64,000 bases of DNA from Lysinibacillus mangiferihumi (GCF_003049665.1 NZ_PYWM01000003.1:1-64000); one strand, 5' to 3'. Positions 37,198 through 45,848 are shown, counted from the stretch's first letter. Translations and numbers: made by a program. The notes: generated by a model from the letters alone, not told the origin.

Positions 37198-37686
37198 ATG
37201 GAAAGTGTCAAGGCAGTAGTTTTCGCTTGTGGTACAGAAGAATATGCAGTACCGGTGGAGCAAGCAATCTCAATTGAAAAATTAGAGCAAATAACGCCCA
37301 TTCCACATTTACCAAATTATTTATTAGGTTTTACAAGAAATCGAGGAGAGCTAATTCCTGTATTGGATTTTGAACGTATTCTCTATAATCGTTCATCAAA
37401 TGCGGCTACAGCACGTATTATTGTCCTCAATACGGATGTCGTGAACTACGGCTTGCTCGTAACAGAGGCACGTGAAATTCTTGATTTAGATGATTCCATT
37501 TTAAAGCAAATGGGGCTTGTTAATTATTCCAAAACACGTTACTTTACGGCAGTGGCCAATTTAGAAAACCGTATGATTACGTATGTAGATCCTAAAATTC
37601 TTGTAAATTCTTTAGATGGCATTCGAGAAATTATCAATTATTTGCACAAAATGCTGGAAAATGAAAAAGAAAACGTAGAAGCATAA
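37198..37686 (+). CDS. cheW: CheW-like chemotaxis coupling protein
   Basis: A 162-residue single CheW domain: VVFACGTEEYAVPVEQ, ITPIPHLPNYLLGFTRNRGELIPVLD near 34-59, and a C-terminal helix. CheW proteins couple chemoreceptors to the CheA kinase. There is no receiver domain, so it is not CheV. No other chemotaxis gene is nearby, so this may be an orphan coupler. AAGGAAGTGA lies about 6 nt before the ATG, 18 bp after the peptidase gene, which may be co-transcribed with it. Confidence 0.85.
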   Translation: MESVKAVVFACGTEEYAVPVEQAISIEKLEQITPIPHLPNYLLGFTRNRGELIPVLDFERILYNRSSNAATARIIVLNTDVVNYGLLVTEAREILDLDDSILKQMGLVNYSKTRYFTAVANLENRMITYVDPKILVNSLDGIREIINYLHKMLENEKENVEA

Positions 37687-37713
37687 GTTTTGACAAACAA
37701 AAGGAATAACATA

Positions 37714-37743
37714 AAAACCCCCTCCAATGTTGGAGGGGGTTTT
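37714..37743. terminator. bidirectional terminator
   Basis: AAAACCCCCTCCAA and TTGGAGGGGGTTTT form a perfect 14-bp stem with a 2-nt tip between the converging cheW and nspC genes. Confidence 0.9.
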
Positions 37744-37751
37744 CATTTGGA

Positions 37752-38891
37752 TTAAGAAAGTCGACCGCTATAGTCTTCAAACTTAAATTCACGAATGACT
37801 TTAATACCTTCTTCATCGTTATATGAAACGATAGATGGTAGGTTGACACCGTTAAACATATGGTTTTTAACCATCGAGTAGTGTGCCATATCTGTAAAGA
37901 CAAGACGATCGCCTGGTTTTAGAGGTTCTTCAAATGAGTAATCACCGATAACATCACCTGCAAGGCATGTAAGTCCACCAAGGCGATATGTGTAAGCTAG
38001 CTCATTGGCTTGACCTGACCCGATAATCATCGGACGGTAAGGCATTTCAAGTACGTCTGGCATATGACAAGTTGCCGATGTATCTAAAATAGCTAAGTCC
38101 ATGCCGTTTTTCTGAATATCAAGAACCGTTGCGACTAAGTAACCTGTATTTAGTGCTACTGCTTCACCAGGCTCTAAATACACAAGGAGATTGTACTTAT
38201 CTTGAATATAATTAATGATATTCACTAGTTTTTCTACATCATAATCTTCACGCGTGATATGGTGACCACCGCCGAAGTTTAGCCATTTCATTTGGTGTAA
38301 AACATCACCAAATTTTTCTTCGACTTTTTCAATTATGCGCTCTAATGTATCTGAGTTTTGTTCACACATCGCATGGAAGTGTAAGCCATCAATACCGTCA
38401 AGCTGAGATTTGTCGAAATTAGCTAATGTTGTACCAAGACGAGAGTTCGTATAGCAAGGATCGTAAAGTGCTGTTTCAATTTCAGAGTACTCAGGATTAA
38501 CACGAATACCACATTCAATTGTTTTGCCAGCAGCTTTTACTTTATCCTTGTACTGTGCCCATTGGTTGAAAGAGTTAAAGACGATGTGATCAACATAGCC
38601 AAGAAGCTCGTCCATTTCATGTTCTACATAAGCAGGTGCATAGACATGAACTTCTTTGCCCATTTTTTCATAGCCAAGACGGGCTTCGAAAAGTGAGCTT
38701 GATGTAATCCCAGCTAAGTATTCACCAACTAAAGGGAATGTTGAATGCATAGAAAACCCTTTTAGAGCAAGTAAAATACGGCAGCCCGTACGATCTTGTA
38801 TCGACTTTAAAAGCTCAAGATTTTTTGTTAATAGTCGTTCATCCACTACATAAGAAGGTGATGGAACTTTTGTGAAATCAATTGGTTTCAT
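37752..38891 (-). CDS. nspC: Carboxynorspermidine/carboxyspermidine decarboxylase
   Basis: PLP enzyme removing the carboxyl group from carboxynorspermidine or carboxyspermidine, the last step of the alternative spermidine route. The 379-residue alanine-racemase-fold protein has the PLP lysine in LLALKGFSMHSTFPLV near 42, HFHAMCEQNSD near 172, FGGGHHITREDYD near 205 and EPGEAVALNTGYLVATVLDI near 243. Its ATG overlaps the upstream dehydrogenase gene by 4 bp, so the pair forms an operon. The substrate chain length (nor or not) cannot be decided from sequence. Confidence 0.93.
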   Translation of the reverse strand: MKPIDFTKVPSPSYVVDERLLTKNLELLKSIQDRTGCRILLALKGFSMHSTFPLVGEYLAGITSSSLFEARLGYEKMGKEVHVYAPAYVEHEMDELLGYVDHIVFNSFNQWAQYKDKVKAAGKTIECGIRVNPEYSEIETALYDPCYTNSRLGTTLANFDKSQLDGIDGLHFHAMCEQNSDTLERIIEKVEEKFGDVLHQMKWLNFGGGHHITREDYDVEKLVNIINYIQDKYNLLVYLEPGEAVALNTGYLVATVLDIQKNGMDLAILDTSATCHMPDVLEMPYRPMIIGSGQANELAYTYRLGGLTCLAGDVIGDYSFEEPLKPGDRLVFTDMAHYSMVKNHMFNGVNLPSIVSYNDEEGIKVIREFKFEDYSGRLS

Positions 38892-40117
38892 CGGCTACTT
38901 TCCTTCGCTTCGATCTCTAAGTCAAGTAATTCTGGGTTATGGCTTTCTTGCCATGGTAGACCCCATTTGTTTAATGCATCCATAAATGGATCTGGATCGA
39001 ATTCTTCTACGTTCCAGACACCTGGTTTTTGCCATTGACCGTTCATAACAAGCATTGCACCGATCATTGCTGGTACGCCAGTTGTGTAAGAAATCGCTTG
39101 AGAACCAACTTCGTTATAGCACGCTTCGTGGTCACATACGTTATACACGTAGTACGTTTTTTCCTTGCCATCTTTTAAACCACGGATGATACAGCCGATA
39201 TTTGTTTTACCTTTTGTACGTGGTCCTAATGATGCTGGATCTGGTAATACGGCTTTCAAGAAGTGGATTGGCTGAATCATTTGCCCTTCGAATTCGATTG
39301 GTTCAATTGAAGTCATGCCTACATTCTCTAATACTTTTAAATGTGTTAAGTATTTTTCAGAGAATGTCATCCAGAATCGAATTTGCTTTAGACCTTTAAT
39401 GTTTTTAGCAATTGATTCTAATTCTTCATGGTATAGCAGGTAAATATCTTTTGGCCCGATTTCTGGTAAGTTATACACTTCTTTTTTCTCAAGTGGTGCT
39501 GTTTCAATCCACTCGCCTTCTTTCCAGTAACGACCATTCGCTGTAATTTCGCGAATATTGATTTCTGGATTGAAGTTTGTTGCGAAATGATAACCGTGGT
39601 CACCAGCATTGGCATCTACGATATCGATATAGTGGATTTCGTCGAATTCATGTTTTTGAGCATGTGCTGTGAAAACGCCTGTTACACCAGGGTCAAAACC
39701 ACTACCAAGTAATGCCGTTAAGCCAGCTTTTTCAAACTTCTCTTTATAAGCCCATTGCCATTTATATTCAAATTTTGCCGTTTCAGGTGGCTCGTAGTTT
39801 GCAGTATCCACATAGTGCACACCTGTCGCTAAGCAAGCATCCATAATCGTTAAGTCCTGATAAGGTAACGCTACGTTAATGACAACATCTGGTCCGAAAC
39901 TTTTAATAAGTTCGATTAATTCATCTGTATTGTCAGCGTCTACCTGTGCAGTATGAATCTTTGTTTTTCCGCCGTCTAGTTTTTCTTTTAGAGCGTCACA
40001 TTTTGAAACAGTTCTACTTGCGATACAAATTTCCTCAAATACGTCCGAATTTTGAACACACTTGTGTACCACAACACTGGCTACTCCGCCAGCTCCTATA
40101 ATCAATGCTTTACCCAA
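38888..40117 (-). CDS. Carboxynorspermidine synthase/saccharopine dehydrogenase family protein
   Basis: NADPH-dependent reductive condensation of aspartate semialdehyde with a diamine to give a carboxy-polyamine, the step before NspC. The 409-residue protein starts KALIIGAGGVASVVVHKC, an N-terminal Rossmann nucleotide site, and has the GSGFDPGVTGVFTAHAQKH region near 130 typical of this saccharopine dehydrogenase branch. TTG at 40117 is chosen because a GGGGG site lies 7-8 nt upstream; the frame extends to 40189 without a ribosome binding site and across the promoter. Pairing with nspC makes a lysine saccharopine role unlikely. Confidence 0.88.
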   Translation of the reverse strand: MGKALIIGAGGVASVVVHKCVQNSDVFEEICIASRTVSKCDALKEKLDGGKTKIHTAQVDADNTDELIELIKSFGPDVVINVALPYQDLTIMDACLATGVHYVDTANYEPPETAKFEYKWQWAYKEKFEKAGLTALLGSGFDPGVTGVFTAHAQKHEFDEIHYIDIVDANAGDHGYHFATNFNPEINIREITANGRYWKEGEWIETAPLEKKEVYNLPEIGPKDIYLLYHEELESIAKNIKGLKQIRFWMTFSEKYLTHLKVLENVGMTSIEPIEFEGQMIQPIHFLKAVLPDPASLGPRTKGKTNIGCIIRGLKDGKEKTYYVYNVCDHEACYNEVGSQAISYTTGVPAMIGAMLVMNGQWQKPGVWNVEEFDPDPFMDALNKWGLPWQESHNPELLDLEIEAKESSR

Positions 40118-40161
40118 TTGTCTACCCCCAAGTTCATATAAAGTATTGTCAAACAAGCTGA

Positions 40162-40190
40162 TTATACAGAAAATTGATTTACTACTCAAT
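40162..40190 (-). promoter_or_regulatory. sigmaA promoter of the nspC operon
   Basis: On the minus strand TTGAGT, 17 bp, TATAAT. It gives a leader of roughly 40 nt before the TTG start at 40117. Confidence 0.75.
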
Positions 40191-40284
40191 CATTGTTTTT
40201 AAATTTCTACAAAAAATTTTTTATTTCAACATTTATTAGCCGTAATTAGAGGGGGATACCCCGATAGCTGAGCACCTAACGCGT

Positions 40285-40393
40285 AAAAATCCACTGCGTA
40301 TTATGGCCTGCACGACATAGGTTACAAATACGCTCATAGTTGAGTTATTGGGTTATGCTTTAGCGTAGATAGCAGAAGTCTCCATGGATTTTT
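40285..40393. repeat. 109-bp nested inverted-repeat element
   Basis: AAAAATCCA (40285) pairs with TGGATTTTT (40385), and inside it GCGTATT (40296) pairs with AATACGC (40327). A further hairpin, GGGG-ATA-CCCC, lies just outside to the left, near 40254. No open frame. It abuts the first copy of the ACTTG...TGGCACT repeat. It could be a MITE-like element or a structured transcript. Confidence 0.45.
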
Positions 40394-40450
40394 ACTTGGT
40401 AGTCATGCATCTTAAATTGTTTGAAAATTGTTTGAGTGACTGGCACTCAA
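40391..40450. repeat. dispersed TTTACTTG...AATTGTTTGAGTGACTGGCACT repeat, copy 1
   Basis: Contains TTTACTTG at 40391 and AATTGTTTGAGTGACTGGCA plus CTCA at 40426-40448. GAGTGACTGGCACTC is itself a near-palindrome. Copies 2 and 3 lie at 41805 and 41882 on the same strand, flanking the small membrane gene and the TPR gene. Confidence 0.7.
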
Positions 40451-40635
40451 AGGTGGGGTTCTGCATCGCCCCATAAATAAAAAATAATGATTAACAGCGT
40501 ACTTAATAATCCCATCACGAGGCCATAGGTGCTGAAGGCCACTTGCACTTGACTTTGCACAGCATAAATAAAAATGGCTCCAAGTGTTAATAAATTGCCC
40601 ATAATAAGTAATAACAGATGAAAACGTTTATTCAT
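40447..40635 (-). CDS. Hypothetical two-helix membrane protein
   Basis: A 62-residue protein with a short basic start (MNKRF), a first hydrophobic helix (about 6-25), a short polar turn and a second helix (about 35-54), ending GDAEPHL. AGGAGGGG lies about 7 nt before the ATG, good evidence of translation. No family was recognised. The last codons overlap the edge of the repeat at 40391-40450. Confidence 0.65.
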   Translation of the reverse strand: MNKRFHLLLLIMGNLLTLGAIFIYAVQSQVQVAFSTYGLVMGLLSTLLIIIFYLWGDAEPHL

Positions 40636-41010
40636 AGCAAGCCCCTCCTAAAATAAAATTTACTTGCCCCAAAGATGAAAATATTTTACTTCAATTATCT
40701 CATAATTCAGAAAAAATATCCAAATAATAACTATTATTATGTGAAAAAGTTTGAAAGATGGAGGGATTTATCTAAATTTCGTATGGAAATAATGGTTATT
40801 TTTCTATGAATGATGAATGGTGCTTTTTGAAGCTGACGTTGCAATGCGCTTGAAACAGATTATTTTTCATGGTGTTGCAAGTAGGCTGACATTATTTATA
40901 TTAAAAAAACAGCATAAGAATGCATTGTTTTTATGATTATTGCTGTTTTTCGCTCTAAAGATGGTAAACTACCAATAAGAAAGCTCTTTGGTGAAGGTGA
41001 GGATTTTATC
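40636..41010. other. 375-bp interval between divergent genes
   Basis: Mostly AT-rich without a supported gene. It contains an AATAATA/TATTATT inverted repeat near 40725-40740 and a longer one, AAAAACAGCA (about 40907) with TGCTGTTTTT (about 40941). A possible promoter for the TPR gene is TTGCTG (40940) with TAAACT (40965), at a long 19-bp spacing. Confidence 0.4.
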
Positions 41011-41751
41011 GTGATCAATCAATTTAATGAACAAGTACAACAAATAAATGAATTATTTGTCAGTGGACAAGTGAAAGAAAGCTATACCTTGGCGAAGGCA
41101 TTATTAAAGAACGAATCATTTGAAGCAGATGATTCTTATCCTATTATTCAACAGCATGTGGCACTTTTAGAGGCTAATGGCTATGCTACTATGCCAGTCC
41201 ACACTGCAGATAATGTGAAGCAAAGTGTCGAACGTGCGGATGGATCGTATCCAGAGCGTGATGTCCTTAGTGCCTATATTGGCAGTCAGGACGATGAGCA
41301 ATTTGGTCGAGTGGTAGATGAATTATTAGCGGGGTCTATCGAAGCGCAAGCAAATGCTTACTATACAATGGCTGAATATTTTGTACTTGCAAAAGAGCCT
41401 GATAAAGCAATGGTACAATATGCGGAAGCGATTAAATTACAACCGAATATAGCACTGTATTGGGGAGCATTTGCGCAATTTATTAATCATATTGAAGCAA
41501 GCCCGTATTTGGCACTACGTCTTATTGAAGAGGCGATTCAACTAGATGGCATGAATGCTCGTTGGTATTATATTCAAGGGAATATATTTTTCCAGTTAGT
41601 TGCAGCTACCAAAAATTTAAGTTACTTACCGGCACTAGAGGAAGCTTGGTCGAAAGCCAAAAAACGCTGCTCTGCTAAGCAAGTGGCATTAAAGGTGGAC
41701 ATTGCTAAGTCAGAGGATTTATTAACACAGTGGAAGAAACAAATGCTATAA
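41011..41751 (+). CDS. TPR-repeat protein of unknown function
   Basis: A 246-residue soluble helical protein. ANAYYTMAEYFVLAKEPDKA and the following segment form a clear TPR pair near 115-150, and less regular helical repeats lie on both sides (about 5-60 and 155-215). Such proteins mediate protein contacts; the partner is unknown. The frame is open from 40933, but GTG at 41011 is preferred: GGTGAGG lies about 9 nt before it and the upstream part covers the promoter. It stands between copies of a dispersed repeat. Confidence 0.7.
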   Translation: MINQFNEQVQQINELFVSGQVKESYTLAKALLKNESFEADDSYPIIQQHVALLEANGYATMPVHTADNVKQSVERADGSYPERDVLSAYIGSQDDEQFGRVVDELLAGSIEAQANAYYTMAEYFVLAKEPDKAMVQYAEAIKLQPNIALYWGAFAQFINHIEASPYLALRLIEEAIQLDGMNARWYYIQGNIFFQLVAATKNLSYLPALEEAWSKAKKRCSAKQVALKVDIAKSEDLLTQWKKQML

Positions 41752-41804
41752 GGACGAGCTTTTTTTAATAATCTATCATAGTATTTCACGGGCGTTTATG
41801 CAGA

Positions 41805-41848
41805 GTTTACTTGTATATTTATGAATTGTTTGAGTGACTGGCACTTAG
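41805..41848. repeat. dispersed TTTACTTG...TGGCACT repeat, copy 2
   Basis: TTTACTTGTATATTTATGAA then TTGTTTGAGTGACTGGCACT. It is 78 bp upstream of copy 3 and shares almost the whole unit with it. Confidence 0.75.
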
Positions 41849-41881
41849 TAAATATGTGTTGCGACGGGAGTTTTAGTAGAT

Positions 41882-41924
41882 ATTTACTTGTATATTTATA
41901 AATTGTTTGAGTGGCAGGCACTAT
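41882..41924. repeat. dispersed TTTACTTG...AGGCACT repeat, copy 3
   Basis: TTTACTTGTATATTTATAAA then TTGTTTGAGTGGCAGGCACT. Two changes from copy 2 fall in the GTGACTGGCAC core. Confidence 0.75.
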
Positions 41925-42002
41925 ATTTCTGTATTTTTATGCTAGAATAGGATTATAAACGGACGTAAGAAGCTTATTTTATTGCATGAAAGAAGTGTTT
42001 GT

Positions 42003-42635
42003 TTGAGTTTATATGTTGCGTATGTATTAGTAGGGCTTGCTATAGCAATGCCTGTAGGTGCCATCACGGTCGAAATGACCAAGCAGGGGCTAAAAAATGG
42101 CTTTATGCATGGCTGGGCAGTAGGGCTTGGCGGTATGACGGTTGATGTAGTATTAGTTTTTGCTCTGTATATGGGGCTTGCTTCTATATTAGCTATGCCG
42201 CTAATTCAGCTGCCTATGTGGATTATTGGCGCCGGCTTCTTGTTTTTACTTGGGTTAGATTCTATTAAAAATGCCGATCAAGACATTACGCTAGCGGGTG
42301 AAAAGGTAACAAAATCATTTTTCGCATCGTATCGCAACGGGCTTTTGGTAGCCATTTCGCCAGGAAACCTTGTTTTTTGGGTAAATGTATTCGGTGTAGT
42401 TCTAGCAAAATCGTATGACAAAGGAGAGTCAGCAAGTTTCCTAGTAATAGCTGCTGGTATACTTAGCGGTATTATACTGCACGACATAGGTTTGATGACC
42501 ATTGTTTCGGTTACACGTAAGGCGATGAGTCGAAAAATGATTAAAACCCTGACAATGATATCAGGCGTGTTATTGATTGGTTTCGCAGGTTACTTTATTT
42601 ATGAATTTATTCAAGGAATTAAAATGTACAGATAA
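42003..42635 (+). CDS. LysE/RhtB family exporter
   Basis: Inner-membrane exporter of amino acids or related metabolites, about 210 residues with six predicted helices. The N-terminal GLAIAMPVGAITVEMTKQGL is the LysE signature (AxxPGP-like) with amphipathic follow-up, and NGLLVAISPGNLVFWVNVFG near 115 is the internal repeat. TTG at 42003 is preferred (GAAAGAAGTG 5 nt upstream); TTG at 41982 is an alternative. The substrate is unknown. It converges on the next gene across a shared terminator. Confidence 0.8.
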   Translation: MSLYVAYVLVGLAIAMPVGAITVEMTKQGLKNGFMHGWAVGLGGMTVDVVLVFALYMGLASILAMPLIQLPMWIIGAGFLFLLGLDSIKNADQDITLAGEKVTKSFFASYRNGLLVAISPGNLVFWVNVFGVVLAKSYDKGESASFLVIAAGILSGIILHDIGLMTIVSVTRKAMSRKMIKTLTMISGVLLIGFAGYFIYEFIQGIKMYR

Positions 42636-42640
42636 TCGAC

Positions 42641-42676
42641 AAAAGGCATTGAGAAGTAGATTCTCAATGCCTTTTT
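42641..42676. terminator. bidirectional terminator
   Basis: AAAAGGCATTGAGAA and TTCTCAATGCCTTTT form a perfect 15-bp stem with a GTAGA loop between converging genes. Confidence 0.9.
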
Positions 42677-42691
42677 AGGTTGTCATCATCG

Positions 42692-43738
42692 TTATGCTGG
42701 AATTGTGCGATGTTCCTCAATGCAAGCGATTATTTCTTCCGCTACTTGATGTGCCAAAGTGAGTTCAGAAGTAAAGCCTACACAAGAACAATTCATCTCA
42801 CCTAAAATATAGCAATCTTCGCCTGCCTCATTTGTATCTAGCATAAAATCGGCTGTCCAAATAAGTGGTAAATCATAATTACCTAATAAGTTGGTAACGA
42901 GTGGTAACTGTGTTAAGAAGTTTTGTACAAGTTGTTCCCAATCCTCTGGTTTATCGTAGCGATATTGCGCACCAGAGAAAAGTGTAGCACTAAAGGCATC
43001 TTCAGTATCGGCTGGTTTTTTATGTACCACGTGAACTGGTTTGTCACGCAACATAAATAAGCGGATTTCGCCTTCAGTAATACGAGGAAGGAAACGCATA
43101 TCAATTAACATTCCATTTGTGCCAGTAATGTACTGCTCACAAAACGTCATAAATGCACCTAGCTCCCAATACTCTACATGATTATCTTTTGCTTCAGTAC
43201 ATTTAATTTTGGCATCAAGAGGTACTTCTGTTATGCCAGCAGCAAGGGGCTCTACTAATTTTACTCGCCAAATACCTTCGCCAGTTGAACCTCGATTTTG
43301 CTTTAAGACACGTTCCGTCAGTGCAAGGGAAGTAGGGAATTGTGCTTTAAATGCCTCAATCGTGTAATAAGCAAATGTATCATCTGGTACTAAATTAGTG
43401 GACACTAATTTCGATAATACATCTTTCGAACCGTAGCCAATCATTGCATCAGGATGCGGCATGCCAATAACACCTGCTGCACATAACTCTCGTAGCATCT
43501 CGAAATATTCTTCCTCATGTTCTAAATTACCAGGATTAATGCGAGATACATAGGCAACGCCATTTTCCTTCACATAATCAAAAATTTCGTCCTTTTTTGT
43601 TATATCAAAAAACATTACTTGCGCATCTTGTCCGCGTTGTTTAAGTGCATTGACCATCGGCATTGTATCAAGTCTGTAGCCGTCAGGTCCCTTGTCAGTG
43701 CCGCCTTGTACTTCGAAGAAAATAACTTTTTTATTCAT
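42692..43738 (-). CDS. Cj0069-like, probable ATP-grasp family protein
   Basis: A 348-residue cytoplasmic protein. The N-terminus KKVIFFEVQGGTDKGPDGYR and the VLKQNRGSTGEGIWRV segment near 150-166 resemble a glycine-rich ATP-grasp loop. The C-terminus carries an acidic/asparagine motif YILGEMNCSCVGF near 315. This matches proteins annotated as Cj0069 family, whose reaction is unknown; ligation of a carboxylate to an amine is inferred from the fold only. ATG at 43738 is used because AAGGAGG precedes it; the frame upstream to 43783 does not look coding. Confidence 0.6.
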   Translation of the reverse strand: MNKKVIFFEVQGGTDKGPDGYRLDTMPMVNALKQRGQDAQVMFFDITKKDEIFDYVKENGVAYVSRINPGNLEHEEEYFEMLRELCAAGVIGMPHPDAMIGYGSKDVLSKLVSTNLVPDDTFAYYTIEAFKAQFPTSLALTERVLKQNRGSTGEGIWRVKLVEPLAAGITEVPLDAKIKCTEAKDNHVEYWELGAFMTFCEQYITGTNGMLIDMRFLPRITEGEIRLFMLRDKPVHVVHKKPADTEDAFSATLFSGAQYRYDKPEDWEQLVQNFLTQLPLVTNLLGNYDLPLIWTADFMLDTNEAGEDCYILGEMNCSCVGFTSELTLAHQVAEEIIACIEEHRTIPA

Positions 43739-43927
43739 ATATAGCCTCCTTAACTTCTTGATATTTTTTAGTATACTGGACAAACAAGGAGAAAAGATAT
43801 ACGAAATATGTAAATTTTATATATAATTTCATGGTGAAAATGTTATCGTATAGTAGTTTACGACTAATTATTTTTTGAATAATCAAATTTCAAAGTTATT
43901 TACTAATAAACTGGATTTAAATTACAA

Positions 43928-44845
43928 CTATAAGTTTTTCTTCTGAAACACCGTAAGATATAAAATCATACATAGAATCAGTAATGTGCCAATCATTTGG
44001 AAGCCTCCAAAAGGAATTTGCAACCAAAGAACACTTGTAATCACAGCCATTAAAGGTTCCAAACTACCAAGTAAGCTTGTTTCTTTTGGGGATAGGTAAT
44101 GCAAACTGGCAATATAAAACCAAAATGCAAGCATCGTACCAAAAATAATGATAAAGAAAAAATAAGCAGTAGTCGCAAGTGTCCAAGTCGATAGCTCAAT
44201 GTGCCAAGGTTGATAGAATATGCTCATTGTGACACCCCCAATGAGCATCGCCCAACCGACAACAAGTAAAGAATGGAATTGTTGTAAAAGCGGTACGGCA
44301 TACAATGTATAAAAAGCGACAGCCAGACCGGATAACACACCCCAAAATACACTCATAAATGGAACTGAAAGTGTGGAAAATGAACCGTTTGTCAGCAATA
44401 AAGTCGTACCGATGAGTGTAAGTGATACAGCAATGCCATCTTGTTTGGTTAGTTTACTGTATTTTTTAATAATATAGTAACTGATAATGAAAAGTGGCGC
44501 TAAATACTGTAATAAAGTCGCTACAGCAGAATTACCGATTGCAATGGACATCATATATGTATATTGCACAGCAAGCATACCCAGTAGACTAAAGAGAATT
44601 TGTCTTAATGCATCTTGCTTTGTTCGCCACATAACAAAAATGGATTGGTGACGATGTGTTATTTTGTAAATGGCAATTAACAAGATACCGGCAACAAGCA
44701 GTCTGCTCGATACGAGCCAACCAACTTCAATATGTTCTTGCTGGAATAGTTTTTGCGCAACTGTTCCGCCAATTCCCCAAAAACTTGCCCCGAGAATGAC
44801 AAGCATAAAACCAAAAGCACGGTTTTTATTATGTTGTTGATTCAT
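43928..44845 (-). CDS. EamA/DMT family transporter
   Basis: A 305-residue membrane protein with ten predicted helices arranged as two EamA repeats: FMLVILGASFWGIGGTVAQK at about 13-32 opens the first, and PFMSVFWGVLSGLAVAFYTL near 162 the second. Family members export amino acids, cofactors or purines; the substrate is unknown. AGGAGATG precedes the ATG. It diverges from an AraC regulator, which is probably its activator, and the interval between them holds two identical 14-bp direct repeats. Confidence 0.85.
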   Translation of the reverse strand: MNQQHNKNRAFGFMLVILGASFWGIGGTVAQKLFQQEHIEVGWLVSSRLLVAGILLIAIYKITHRHQSIFVMWRTKQDALRQILFSLLGMLAVQYTYMMSIAIGNSAVATLLQYLAPLFIISYYIIKKYSKLTKQDGIAVSLTLIGTTLLLTNGSFSTLSVPFMSVFWGVLSGLAVAFYTLYAVPLLQQFHSLLVVGWAMLIGGVTMSIFYQPWHIELSTWTLATTAYFFFIIIFGTMLAFWFYIASLHYLSPKETSLLGSLEPLMAVITSVLWLQIPFGGFQMIGTLLILCMILYLTVFQKKNL

Positions 44846-44860
44846 TTTATAGCATCTCCT

Positions 44861-44937
44861 AAACTATCAATATAAAAAAATAGTATATAATTTTCATTGT
44901 AAAAAATATCGTATTAACGGTTTAAACTATCAATATA
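44861..44937. promoter_or_regulatory. paired AraC-type operators between the EamA and AraC genes
   Basis: AAACTATCAATATA occurs at 44861-44874 and again at 44924-44937, exactly 63 bp apart, about six helical turns. The second copy continues into the palindrome TCAATATATTGA. Same-face direct repeats are what an AraC dimer would bind. Confidence 0.6.
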
Positions 44938-44951
44938 TTGAGGTGTTTGCA

Positions 44952-45848
44952 TTGACATTGACGCATATTAAAGTAGCGAAAGATTTACAAGAATTAACGA
45001 TACATGGTTCGAATGCATTTCCAATTGCTTTATACGAAACGACATTACAAGTAGATCGGCTGGATTTTTTGCCATTACATTGGCATAAAGAAATACAGTT
45101 CGTCTATGTCAAAAGTGGACGTGTCAACTATCGTGTAGGTGCGGACATCATACTGCTTGAGGCGGGAGAAGGGTTATTTGTCAATGCAGCATGTTTACAT
45201 GAAGCGAAACCAAATGAGGTGGACCAGTCGTTGCTGTTTTGTATAAATGTTGATCCGAAATTTTTAGGCGGACATGAAGGGAGTGTGTTGACATCTAAAT
45301 ATGTGCAACCATATGTAACCAATAATAGACTACCATTTGTTAAGCTTTCAGGTGAGCTAGCACAAGCTGTAGAATGTGTTGCCCAATTATTAAAGGAACG
45401 AAATGCCTTTTTTGAATTTCAGGTGTGGAGGGCATTGTTATCGATTTGGGAGGTTATTTTAATGCAATCGAAGCTTACTGAGGAAACGATACATGCTTCT
45501 ATGATCGTGCAACATGAGCGTGCAAAAGAAATGCTTGACTACATTCATCGTCATTATCAAGAAAAAATAACCCTGGAAAAATTAGCTGCACATGTGTTTA
45601 TCAGCAAGGCAGAATGCAGTCGTTTTTTTAAAAAAGTAGTCGGTATGACACCATTTACGTATCTATTACATTACCGTTTAAGAAAAAGTATGGAATTGTT
45701 GCGCGATAGTGACAAACCCATCACGTTTATTGCATCAGACACAGGCTTTAGTACAGTTAGTTACTATATTGAGCGCTTTAAAGCATATACGGGTTATTCA
45801 CCACATGCGTATCGTAAAAGATTTTTAGTTGAACAGAGCAATACGTAG
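44952..45848 (+). CDS. AraC family transcriptional regulator
   Basis: A 298-residue regulator with an N-terminal cupin sensor (about 20-100, LPLHWHKEIQFVYVKSGRVN and an EAGEGLFVNAACLHE strand) and a C-terminal double helix-turn-helix (about 190-290, LEKLAAHVFISKAECSRFFK then FIASDTGFSTVSYYIERFKA). TTG at 44952 is chosen because GAGGTG lies 8 nt upstream; the GTG at 44943 is part of that site. It is divergent from the EamA exporter and probably regulates it. The effector is unknown. Confidence 0.87.
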   Translation: MTLTHIKVAKDLQELTIHGSNAFPIALYETTLQVDRLDFLPLHWHKEIQFVYVKSGRVNYRVGADIILLEAGEGLFVNAACLHEAKPNEVDQSLLFCINVDPKFLGGHEGSVLTSKYVQPYVTNNRLPFVKLSGELAQAVECVAQLLKERNAFFEFQVWRALLSIWEVILMQSKLTEETIHASMIVQHERAKEMLDYIHRHYQEKITLEKLAAHVFISKAECSRFFKKVVGMTPFTYLLHYRLRKSMELLRDSDKPITFIASDTGFSTVSYYIERFKAYTGYSPHAYRKRFLVEQSNT

